Positions 18,362 through 25,488 of a stretch of 58,753 nucleotides of DNA are shown here, in pieces. Origin of the DNA: an uncultured Acidobacteriia bacterium. GTDB lineage: Bacteria > Acidobacteriota > Terriglobia > Bryobacterales > Bryobacteraceae. How positions within the stretch are numbered: the first letter of the stretch is position 1; the number at the start of each line of letters is the position of its first letter. The stretch covers positions 1 to 58,753 of the forward strand of contig CAITIX010000299.1 of assembly GCA_903892565.1 (NCBI GenBank), read 5' to 3'. A program made the position numbers and the translations under genes. A model generated the notes under the pieces. That model worked only from the letters and a program-made list of their open reading frames with translations. It did not search any database and was not told the origin of the DNA.

Positions 18362-19879
18362 ATGACGAGACGTTCTCTAGGTGTAGCCCTTGCTGCATCT
18401 CTCCTTTGTTCTTCGTGCATGATTGGGCCTAAATACCAGCGCCCGGTTGCACAAACCCCGCCTGCGTTGAAAGAACTTGCGGGCAATGACCAGTGGCAGA
18501 TGGCTACGCCGAGCGACGATCTCCTAAAAGGCAATTGGTGGGAGATGTTCGGCGACGCCGAACTCAATCGTTTGGAAGAAATGGTCAGCGTCAACAACCA
18601 GAACATCAAGCAGGCGGAGGCACAGTACCGCCAAGCACGCGCCATCGTGAATCTCAATCACGCGAATTATTATCCGGTGATCGGTTCCACTCCTTCGATC
18701 TCGCAAACCGACGCCGGGACCAATGCAGTCCGCGGTGGCGGAAACAGTCAGACGTTCTCATTGGGAGCGGCCGCCTCATGGGAACCCGATTTCTGGGGTC
18801 GTGTACGCACTGCTGTCGAGGGATCCACGGCGAGTGCGCAGGCCAGCGCCGCACTAGTTGAAAACGTCCGGCTCGCGCAGCAGACGCTTCTTGCCACGGA
18901 TTATTTCGCGATTGCGGCCAATGAAATGCAACAGGACGTCTTGAAGCAATCGATTGAGGCCTACGAGAAGAACGTGCAGCTGGCTTCGGATCGCTTCAAA
19001 TTCGGCGTTGCCTCGCGCAGCGATATCGCGCTGGCTCAAGCGCAGCTCGCTGGCGCGCAAGCGCAGCGCACGGACCTGAGCGTCGCGCATGCCCAACTCG
19101 AGCATGCGATCGCCACCATCACGGGACAACCCGCATCTGCGTTGACGATCACGGCCAACCGAATCGCGGGACCTCCTCCTCCCATACCGGTTGCGCTGCC
19201 CTCGCGCCTGCTGGAGCGTCGTCCCGACATCGCCTCCGCGGAACGCCAAGTTGCCGCCGCGAACGCCAATATCGGACTGGCGCAGGCGGCGTTCTATCCC
19301 ACGCTGACTCTTTCCGCGAGCGTCGGTTTTCTGACCACGGATCTCGCGAATCTCTTTACGTTCGCCAGCCGCAGCCGGTCCGCCGGGCCTTCGATTACGC
19401 AAACTCTTTTCGATTTCGGCCGCCGTGGCGCTACGATGCAAAACGTAGAGGCCGCCTATGATGCAACCGCCGCTTCCTACCGGCAAACCGTTCTTGCCGC
19501 ATTTCAGGAAGTGGAGGACGATCTTTCCAGCCTGCACTACCTTGCCCAGGAGGCCGTGGTTCAGGATCAAGCCGTCAAGGCCTCGCAAGAATCCTTGAGT
19601 TTGGAGCTGGATCGCTACAAGGCGGGAACGGATTCCTACGTCAATGTCATAACGACGCAGAATATCGCGCTTGGCAATCAGCTCACCGCCATCGGAATCT
19701 TGCAGCGCCGCGTGGTAGCGGCCGTGGATCTCGTCAAAGCGGTGGGCGGAGGATGGGATTCTTCGACGTTGCCTTCGACCGACGCGTTGCGTGCGGTGAA
19801 TGCGAATACTCCGAAGCCGCCGGCCTATCCCGTGGGCACGCCGAGCAATCCGTTGAAGCCGGTCCGTGACGCGAAGTAA
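18362..19879 (+). CDS. Outer-membrane efflux lipoprotein, NodT/OprM family
   Basis: A protein of about 505 residues, the outer-membrane channel of the RND system. The frame is open from 18044, but the signal sequence M-T-R-R-S-L-G-V-A-L-A-A-S-L-L-C-S-S-C begins at ATG 18362 (ATG 18332 also possible), and the S-S-C ending followed by M-I-G-P-K-Y-Q-R-P is the usual NodT lipoprotein start. Two outer-membrane-efflux repeats follow, each with long alpha-helical segments. The Q-A-E-A-Q-Y-R-Q-A-R-A and L-E-R-R-P-D-I-A-S-A-E-R-Q motifs are typical. The tail is Pro-rich. It closes the operon; the next gene is on the opposite strand 11 bp away. Confidence 0.9.
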   Translation: MTRRSLGVALAASLLCSSCMIGPKYQRPVAQTPPALKELAGNDQWQMATPSDDLLKGNWWEMFGDAELNRLEEMVSVNNQNIKQAEAQYRQARAIVNLNHANYYPVIGSTPSISQTDAGTNAVRGGGNSQTFSLGAAASWEPDFWGRVRTAVEGSTASAQASAALVENVRLAQQTLLATDYFAIAANEMQQDVLKQSIEAYEKNVQLASDRFKFGVASRSDIALAQAQLAGAQAQRTDLSVAHAQLEHAIATITGQPASALTITANRIAGPPPPIPVALPSRLLERRPDIASAERQVAAANANIGLAQAAFYPTLTLSASVGFLTTDLANLFTFASRSRSAGPSITQTLFDFGRRGATMQNVEAAYDATAASYRQTVLAAFQEVEDDLSSLHYLAQEAVVQDQAVKASQESLSLELDRYKAGTDSYVNVITTQNIALGNQLTAIGILQRRVVAAVDLVKAVGGGWDSSTLPSTDALRAVNANTPKPPAYPVGTPSNPLKPVRDAK

Positions 19880-19890
19880 GTTTTCGCGTT

Positions 19891-20622
19891 TTACGAACCA
19901 GCCGCAGCCACAATAATCGGCACGGTGGTGGGGATGGCTGATCCCGTTGCTGGTTCCAGTGTTACGGCGACCGCTTTCAGGGCGTCCAAATCCAACGGAC
20001 CTGTCAGGAGGTGCAATCCCCGCATGCCATCGGACTGGAACAGCCCTGCCGGACGGGGAGCGCCGACTTTCGGGATCACCCACATCTCGTACGCCTTGCC
20101 CGCACCCGCTGCCGGAAGATTCGAGGCGATTAGCATCACGCCGAGTTGCGGATGCAGGAACACATACCCGCGCCGCGGCGCGCTCTGCCCTTTACCGAAG
20201 CTGGCCGGGCGCGTTTCGGGATCGGACAAAAACTGGGCAGCTTGATTCAGGCGATCGCGTTCTCCGGTGACCTGCAGCAATTCTTTGCGCGCATCGGCGA
20301 GCTGATTCGAGCGTTCGCGCTCTTGCGTCCCAAGCCACACGGCGAGCACCAGCATCAGCGCGGCAGCCAAGGCTCCGGCCCAGAACCAGCCTGGTCTCTC
20401 ATAGCCGATGGATGCCAGCAGGCGATGTCTCAAGCGCTTGCTGGGCGCCTCTTCGGGACCGATGCTCAACAGCACGGCGTTGAAGGCCATGGCATGGGCG
20501 AGGCTCCGTTTGCATTCCTTGCAGTCGCGGGCCAGATGCGCGTCGATTTCGGATTTCTCGCCGTCGTCCAGCACGCCGAGCGCGTAGAGCTCGAACATAT
20601 CCTTTAACTCTTCGCAGTTCAT
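19891..20622 (-). CDS. Anti-sigma factor, RskA-like with zinc-binding N-terminus
   Basis: A 243-residue membrane anti-sigma factor. ATG 20622 overlaps the sigma-factor stop as ATGA, so the two are translationally coupled. The cytoplasmic anti-sigma domain (1-75) has M-N-C-E-E-L, then H-L-A-R-D-C-K-E-C, the H-x3-C-x2-C arrangement of zinc anti-sigma domains. One membrane helix (about 80-97: W-A-G-A-L-A-A-A-L-M-L-V-L) is followed by a short coiled coil and a periplasmic RskA-type beta domain with Y-E-M-W-V-I-P-K. It should hold the ECF sigma factor inactive until a periplasmic signal triggers its release or proteolysis. The signal is unknown; the TonB-dependent receptor upstream is a candidate target or sensor partner. 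Confidence 0.88.
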   Translation of the reverse strand: MNCEELKDMFELYALGVLDDGEKSEIDAHLARDCKECKRSLAHAMAFNAVLLSIGPEEAPSKRLRHRLLASIGYERPGWFWAGALAAALMLVLAVWLGTQERERSNQLADARKELLQVTGERDRLNQAAQFLSDPETRPASFGKGQSAPRRGYVFLHPQLGVMLIASNLPAAGAGKAYEMWVIPKVGAPRPAGLFQSDGMRGLHLLTGPLDLDALKAVAVTLEPATGSAIPTTVPIIVAAAGS

Positions 20623-21257
20623 GCTACGGCCGCCTCGCTCAGTTCGGATCGCAGCACCTGCAGTGCGGAGCGGGTCCACGTTTTCACGGTGCCTAACGGC
20701 TGCTGGAGGCGCTCGGCCATCTCCGTGTGGGACATGCCTTCGTAGTATGCCAGCTCAATGACCGTCCTTTGATTCGCGGTCAGCTTTTCGAGCGCGCTCT
20801 TCAATCGACGCGCCCTGTCGATCGTCAATGCACTGGTGTCCAGATCCATGAACAGCCCCGGACGCTCCAGGCGATCCAGATCCACTGCGTTGGCTTCGAG
20901 CTTCCCGTCTTGCGAACGGACGTGATCGATCGCGCGATTGCGCGCCACCGTCAGCACCCACGGCGTGAGCGCGCCGCGTTCGCTATCGAAGGACCCCACG
21001 CGATTCCACACGCGCAGGAATGTCTCCTGCGTGAGGTCTTCGGCGACGCCAACATTTCGCACGATGCGCAGGATCACCGAGTAGGCCAGCCGTCCGCAGC
21101 GCTGGTAGAGATCGGCCATGGCCTTGGGCTCGCGCGCTTTGAGACGACGCACAAGGTCCGGGTCGTCCTCACGCCGCAGCACAACTTGGAACAGTGCATA
21201 GAACAGTACAGCGGGAATCAGTTGTATGAGTCGCAACTTAAACAAGAGTCGATCCAA
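20619..21257 (-). CDS. ECF RNA polymerase sigma factor
   Basis: A 212-residue sigma-70 family protein. Region 2 spans about 40-110 (A-D-L-Y-Q-R-C-G-R-L-A-Y-S; D-L-T-Q-E-T-F-L-R-V-W; P-W-V-L-T-V-A-R-N-R-A-I-D) and region 4 about 150-205 (L-E-K-L-T-A-N-Q-R-T-V-I-E-L-A; G-T-V-K-T-W-T-R-S-A-L). Region 3 is absent, as in ECF factors. The TTG start at 21257 gives about 25 hydrophobic residues before the sigma fold; GTG 21182 may be the real start. It is cotranscribed with the anti-sigma gene, and together they resemble SigK/RskA pairs. A strong terminator separates it from the receptor gene upstream. Confidence 0.9.
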   Translation of the reverse strand: MDRLLFKLRLIQLIPAVLFYALFQVVLRREDDPDLVRRLKAREPKAMADLYQRCGRLAYSVILRIVRNVGVAEDLTQETFLRVWNRVGSFDSERGALTPWVLTVARNRAIDHVRSQDGKLEANAVDLDRLERPGLFMDLDTSALTIDRARRLKSALEKLTANQRTVIELAYYEGMSHTEMAERLQQPLGTVKTWTRSALQVLRSELSEAAVA

Positions 21258-21313
21258 CCTCTAAATCTTATACGAAGCATGGAGGGGAATGGATTGCCCC
21301 TCGTATCCCCGTC

Positions 21314-21351
21314 AAAAGAAAAAGGCGGCCGATGCCGAAGCACCGACCGCC
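21314..21351 (-). terminator. Strong rho-independent terminator after the second TonB-dependent receptor
   Basis: Read on the minus strand, a 12-bp stem (two G-U wobbles) closed by a TTCG tetraloop is followed by TTTTTCTTTT. It starts 20 bp after the receptor stop. Confidence 0.85.
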
Positions 21352-21371
21352 CGCTTCCCTACGAATGTTTC

Positions 21372-24300
21372 TTAGAACGAATACTTCAGCGCAAACTGGA
21401 TCTTGCGCGTCGGATAGGCGCCCAGGATCTGGCCGAACTGATTGTTGTTGATCAGCGCGAAACCGGGGCCCGTGGCGGGGTTGCCGAAGTTCGTGGCAAA
21501 GCGCCCGGAGCCGGGAGTCACGTCCGCAGCCATCTGCGCCACGAAAGCATTGAACAGGTTGAATGCATCCGCGCGGAGCTCGATATTCTGATGCTCCGTG
21601 ATGCGGAACACGCGGGACATGGCAACATCGAGGTCCCAGTACGTGGGGCCAGTGATGCTGTTCCAGCCGAGGTTCCCGGTGTAGGGAATCACGCCGTTGA
21701 CTGCGGCCTGGGGCGCGAAGGCCGACTTGTTCAAGTAGAAGCAACCGCCGCAAGACTGGCCCGTATACACGCCGCTGGGGTTGATCAAGTCCGGCTGTTG
21801 GTGATTGATGGTGGATGCCGAAACGTCCGTGCCATCCTGGATCATCATCGGTGTGCCGGAGGTGAATTTGTAGATGCCCGAAATCTTCCAATCGGAAGCG
21901 GCGAGCTTCATTGCGCGGTTGGCGAACTTCGGCGTTTCCGCCACAGCCGTTACGTTGAAGACGTTGCGACGGTCGCTGTCGCAGTTGCCGACCTTGTTGT
22001 AGTTGATCGGATCCGTGCTGGTCTGTTCCGGTTTGGTGTTGTAACCGAGGACCTGGCCGATGCAATGCGAGATGGTCCAGTTGCCGCTCACGCTGTAGTG
22101 GTTGGCCAAGCGGCGCGTGGCGGAAAGCAACAATCCTTCATAGTGCTGATTGCCGCCCGCATTCCAGTTCATCACGTTGGAGAACGAATAACCGGAATTG
22201 GGGTTCAGCGTCGCGAGATAGCGGCGAGTTGCGAGATTGGCCGCCGTCGCTCCCGGAGCCGCTACGCCGTAGTTTTCGGCGACGCTGATATACAGGTGCG
22301 AAACTTTGCTGCCCATATAGGTGGCAGATACCAACCACGGGTTGCCGATCTGACGCTGAATCGCAAAGTTCCAGGTGGAATACGTCGGCGACGGTGTGTT
22401 GTACGGAGTTGTCGCAAACAGACCGTTCGGAGTGAACGTCAGGTTCTTGTTGCCGATGTCGTACGGATACGGATTCACGCTGGTTCCGAAGGGATTCGTG
22501 AAGTTCACGTAGCCCAAACCGCCGGGGGTTCCGTTCGGAGTGCTCGTCAGAATCTGACGGCCGCCCCACGGATCCTGTCCCTGCTGATCTTCGCGCGTCA
22601 GGCCAGGAACGAACGCGTAGCCGAAGCCGTAGGACGAACGGATCGACGTCTTGCCATCGCCGAACGGATCCCATGCGACGCCAAGGCGCGGGGCAAAGTT
22701 CGCCCACTGACTATACTCGCCGCTTTTTCCAGGGAAGCCCGGATCGCCCGGATAGTAGAACCCCGGAGGTGCGTTCACGTACTGGGTGCTCTTCGTGCCC
22801 GCGACGTAGCGGGTCAGATCGAAGTTGAAGATCACGCCCGTGGGTACCGTGATCGGGAGATACGGCTCCCAGCGGATGCCGGCGTTGACGGTCAATCTCG
22901 AAGAGACCTTCCATGTGTCCGTCAGATACAGGTCGAAGAACGTTTCGTGCATGGATTGCGTGTTCGGCAAGCCGTCCTGCATCTGCGACGCGTGGCCGAT
23001 CAGGAAGTTGTTCAGACCCGTGAAGTTGAACTGTCCGTTGCTCGCAAAGTTGTTGCGCGAGGTAAAGCGTCCGTTGGAGACGGATCCACCGAAGGACAGC
23101 TGGTGCGCGCCGCGGACCCAAGTAATGTCGTCGTTGGCGATATAGTTGGCGCTGCGATACCAGGACCCGCCCCCGTTCGGCGGAGGATCCGAGTAGTTCA
23201 CGCCGGCCGAGTAACCGTTCACGATGAGCAGCGCTCCGAACTGCTGCTTGTTTTCGCCGCACCAGAAATTCTGGACGCCGGCGGTGCAGTAATTGAAGAA
23301 GTCGTTCGAAAGCCGAGTGGCATTGATACGCGTGAAGCCGAGGCGGGCCGAATTCACCATCGTGGAACTGACCACCCACGTTTCGCCCAACGCATACGAA
23401 TAAGACGGCGTGTCGAAACCGGTGTTTGCAGAGAGCAAGAGGTTGTTGGAGACATCGGTCAACGTCGGCTGATGTTCCTTGCTATAGAGATCGCGCAGGA
23501 ACATGGAGTGCTTGTCGTTGATCGTGTAATCGATCTTGAATTCGTACTCCGTGTTGTTCTGGTAGAACGGCGTGTTATATACGACGTTGCCGCAAGCATC
23601 CGGATTGGCGCCGACGCTCTGCGCGCTCTTTAGGAACGCGTTGGAGATATAAACGGCCGGAGCCGAGAGCAGGGCGGGATCCACCGTGTTTGCCGCGAAG
23701 CCGTTGGTTCCGAACGGAGCCGCGAGCGGTGCCGGGCGTCCGCAACCGGCGGTCTCGTATTTGGTGAAGTCGCCCTTGATCATGTCGGCCGTGGCGATCA
23801 CCGCCGTGCTGTTGCCGGGATTGTTGCGCTGCGTGGTGCCTTGATAGCCGCCGAAGAAAAACAACTTGTTCTTCACGATCGGTCCGCCGATGGTGCCGCC
23901 GAACTGATTTCGCTTATAAGAGTTCTGCGCCACCGGGGGCGTCGAGGTGGGGCTCGGAAGAATGCGGTAATCCGCCGCGCTGCCGAAGCCGCCGTTACGG
24001 AGGAACTCAAACGCATTGCCGTGGAACGAATTCGTTCCCGAGCGCATCACCATTTCCACCGACGCGTTGTTGCCGCGCGCAGCCGCGAGACCGCTGGTTT
24101 CGACCTTAAACTCCTGCATGGCGTCAGGCATGGCGATGGGCATCGTGGTGCCGGACATAAAGTCCCAGTGGCTGGTGCCGTCCATGACCCAATCGACTTG
24201 GCCGCCGCCGAGCGGCAGCGAAGCCATACCGGCGATGGAGATCATCGGGCGACCGCTAAAGATGCGCGTGTCCGTGGTGCCGGTTTGCACCGCGCCGCCG

Positions 24301-24767
24301 TTGAGCGTTACCAGATCGGCCACCTGACGGCCGTTCAGCGGCAATTCGAGAATTCGTTGCGTTTCGACCACGGAGCCGACGCCCGAATTACGGGTTTCGA
24401 CCAGCGCCGCGTTGGCTTCAACGTTTACCTGCTCGGAGACTTGTCCGATCTTGAGGGAAATATCGATGAGCGGATCGCCATTGACCTGCAGCACGACGCC
24501 GGACTGCACCGCAGTCGCGAAACCTTGCTTGCCGACTTCGATCTTATAAGGACCAACGGGCAGCGCGGGGATAACATATCCGCCGTCGGCGCCAGTTGTG
24601 GCGGAGCGCGAGGCTCCCGTTTCCGTTTGCGTAGCCTTCACTTCGGCGCCCGGAATCGCTGCGCCCGTAGTGTCATTGATGGTGCCGTGGATCTGCGCGG
24701 TGCCCTGCGCCCAGACGGTGGCACACGCGAAAACGAACAGAGCGAATCTGCCAAGAAATCTCTTCAT
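21372..24767 (-). CDS. Oar-like TonB-dependent receptor with carboxypeptidase-regulatory-like domain
   Basis: A 1131-residue outer-membrane receptor of the large Oar-like class abundant in Acidobacteriota, where many are thought to handle plant or microbial polymers. ATG 24767 has AAGGGG 5 bp upstream and a clear signal peptide (M-K-R-F-L-G-R-F-A-L-F-V-F-A-C-A-T-V-W-A). Residues about 25-105 are the regulatory-like beta-sandwich (I-H-G-T-I-N-D-T-T-G-A-A-I-P-G-A-E-V). The plug is near 115-230 (R-I-L-E-L-P-L-N-G-R-Q-V), and a long barrel with large loops ends in Q-F-A-L-K-Y-S-F. Its ligand is unknown. The sigma/anti-sigma pair lies downstream on the same strand, beyond a terminator. Confidence 0.9.
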   Translation of the reverse strand: MKRFLGRFALFVFACATVWAQGTAQIHGTINDTTGAAIPGAEVKATQTETGASRSATTGADGGYVIPALPVGPYKIEVGKQGFATAVQSGVVLQVNGDPLIDISLKIGQVSEQVNVEANAALVETRNSGVGSVVETQRILELPLNGRQVADLVTLNGGAVQTGTTDTRIFSGRPMISIAGMASLPLGGGQVDWVMDGTSHWDFMSGTTMPIAMPDAMQEFKVETSGLAAARGNNASVEMVMRSGTNSFHGNAFEFLRNGGFGSAADYRILPSPTSTPPVAQNSYKRNQFGGTIGGPIVKNKLFFFGGYQGTTQRNNPGNSTAVIATADMIKGDFTKYETAGCGRPAPLAAPFGTNGFAANTVDPALLSAPAVYISNAFLKSAQSVGANPDACGNVVYNTPFYQNNTEYEFKIDYTINDKHSMFLRDLYSKEHQPTLTDVSNNLLLSANTGFDTPSYSYALGETWVVSSTMVNSARLGFTRINATRLSNDFFNYCTAGVQNFWCGENKQQFGALLIVNGYSAGVNYSDPPPNGGGSWYRSANYIANDDITWVRGAHQLSFGGSVSNGRFTSRNNFASNGQFNFTGLNNFLIGHASQMQDGLPNTQSMHETFFDLYLTDTWKVSSRLTVNAGIRWEPYLPITVPTGVIFNFDLTRYVAGTKSTQYVNAPPGFYYPGDPGFPGKSGEYSQWANFAPRLGVAWDPFGDGKTSIRSSYGFGYAFVPGLTREDQQGQDPWGGRQILTSTPNGTPGGLGYVNFTNPFGTSVNPYPYDIGNKNLTFTPNGLFATTPYNTPSPTYSTWNFAIQRQIGNPWLVSATYMGSKVSHLYISVAENYGVAAPGATAANLATRRYLATLNPNSGYSFSNVMNWNAGGNQHYEGLLLSATRRLANHYSVSGNWTISHCIGQVLGYNTKPEQTSTDPINYNKVGNCDSDRRNVFNVTAVAETPKFANRAMKLAASDWKISGIYKFTSGTPMMIQDGTDVSASTINHQQPDLINPSGVYTGQSCGGCFYLNKSAFAPQAAVNGVIPYTGNLGWNSITGPTYWDLDVAMSRVFRITEHQNIELRADAFNLFNAFVAQMAADVTPGSGRFATNFGNPATGPGFALINNNQFGQILGAYPTRKIQFALKYSF

Positions 24768-24804
24768 ATTGCCCCTTTGTGCCATTCGACCCTAGCGAAT
24801 TGGC

Positions 24805-24833
24805 CATATTTCTAGCTTGAAAGAGCATATCAA
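24805..24833 (-). promoter_or_regulatory. Candidate sigma-70-type promoter for the second TonB-dependent receptor
   Basis: On the minus strand TTGATA (24833-24828) and AATATG (24810-24805) are spaced by 17 bp, about 40 bp before the receptor start. The -35 box is good and the -10 box is weak. Confidence 0.35.
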
Positions 24834-25004
24834 AGTTGGCGAGGCAATGTGGCGCCGCTCGACCGGGGCGCGGGCAATCGCCGTTACTTGGGAAATCGGC
24901 CCACAACTTCAGATGCGGCCCAGCTAATCTAGAAAGAGAGTGGATGTTCCAACGGCACAGCCGCCAAAGCGCCGCTCCCCGCTGGTTCTTTTCTTTTCGG
25001 TTCC

Positions 25005-25475
25005 ATGATGAAGACGACAACACCTATCCGCCGCGGCAATCCGCTGGTTCGTATCCTTCTGAGTCTGGGCATGCTTGGGCTCATGTTGTATATCGTGATC
25101 CGCGAAGGCAAGCCTGCAAAGAAAGTGCCGGTCGTGCCGAACTTCCGTTCCAGCGCGCCTTCCTCCGAAGGGACCAACAGTTTCGCGTGGATCCCCCGTT
25201 ATCCGGGAGCCGAGCTCACCAACATCCGCACGCGTGAAACGGAAGGCGAACTCAACTACGGCTTCGCGTTCCAATCGAAGGATGCTCCCGCGGCCATCGC
25301 GGATTATTTCGAGCGAGGCTTGCGCTCCAGTGGATTTAAGGTCGAAACGCGCCGTCCCAGCGGCGACGAAACGAATATTCACGCCGAAGCTTCGAGCCCC
25401 AAGCGTTCGATCGACGTGGGCATCGACAAAGTGCAAACCGGATCGTATATCTCGGTCGGCGCGACACAGAAATAA
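25005..25475 (+). CDS. Single-pass membrane protein of unknown function
   Basis: A 156-residue protein with a basic N-terminus and one membrane helix (about 15-34: V-R-I-L-L-S-L-G-M-L-G-L-M-L-Y-I-V-I), then a periplasmic domain of about 110 residues. That domain has I-P-R-Y-P-G-A-E-L and A-A-I-A-D-Y-F-E-R-G-L-R-S-S-G-F-K-V, the pattern of small proteins that combine a stalk with an alpha/beta domain (Y-P-G-A followed by a helix of the type A-D-Y-F). ATG 25005 and 25008 are both possible. It precedes the U32 gene by 13 bp and is probably cotranscribed. Function unknown. Confidence 0.72.
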   Translation: MMKTTTPIRRGNPLVRILLSLGMLGLMLYIVIREGKPAKKVPVVPNFRSSAPSSEGTNSFAWIPRYPGAELTNIRTRETEGELNYGFAFQSKDAPAAIADYFERGLRSSGFKVETRRPSGDETNIHAEASSPKRSIDVGIDKVQTGSYISVGATQK

Positions 25476-25488
25476 TAGACGACAAGGA

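Noticed and set aside
20727-23633. A 968-residue plus-strand open frame
   Set aside because: It is antisense to the sigma factor and the second TonB-dependent receptor, has an Arg/His-rich low-information composition and no domain; it arises from high GC at third codon positions.
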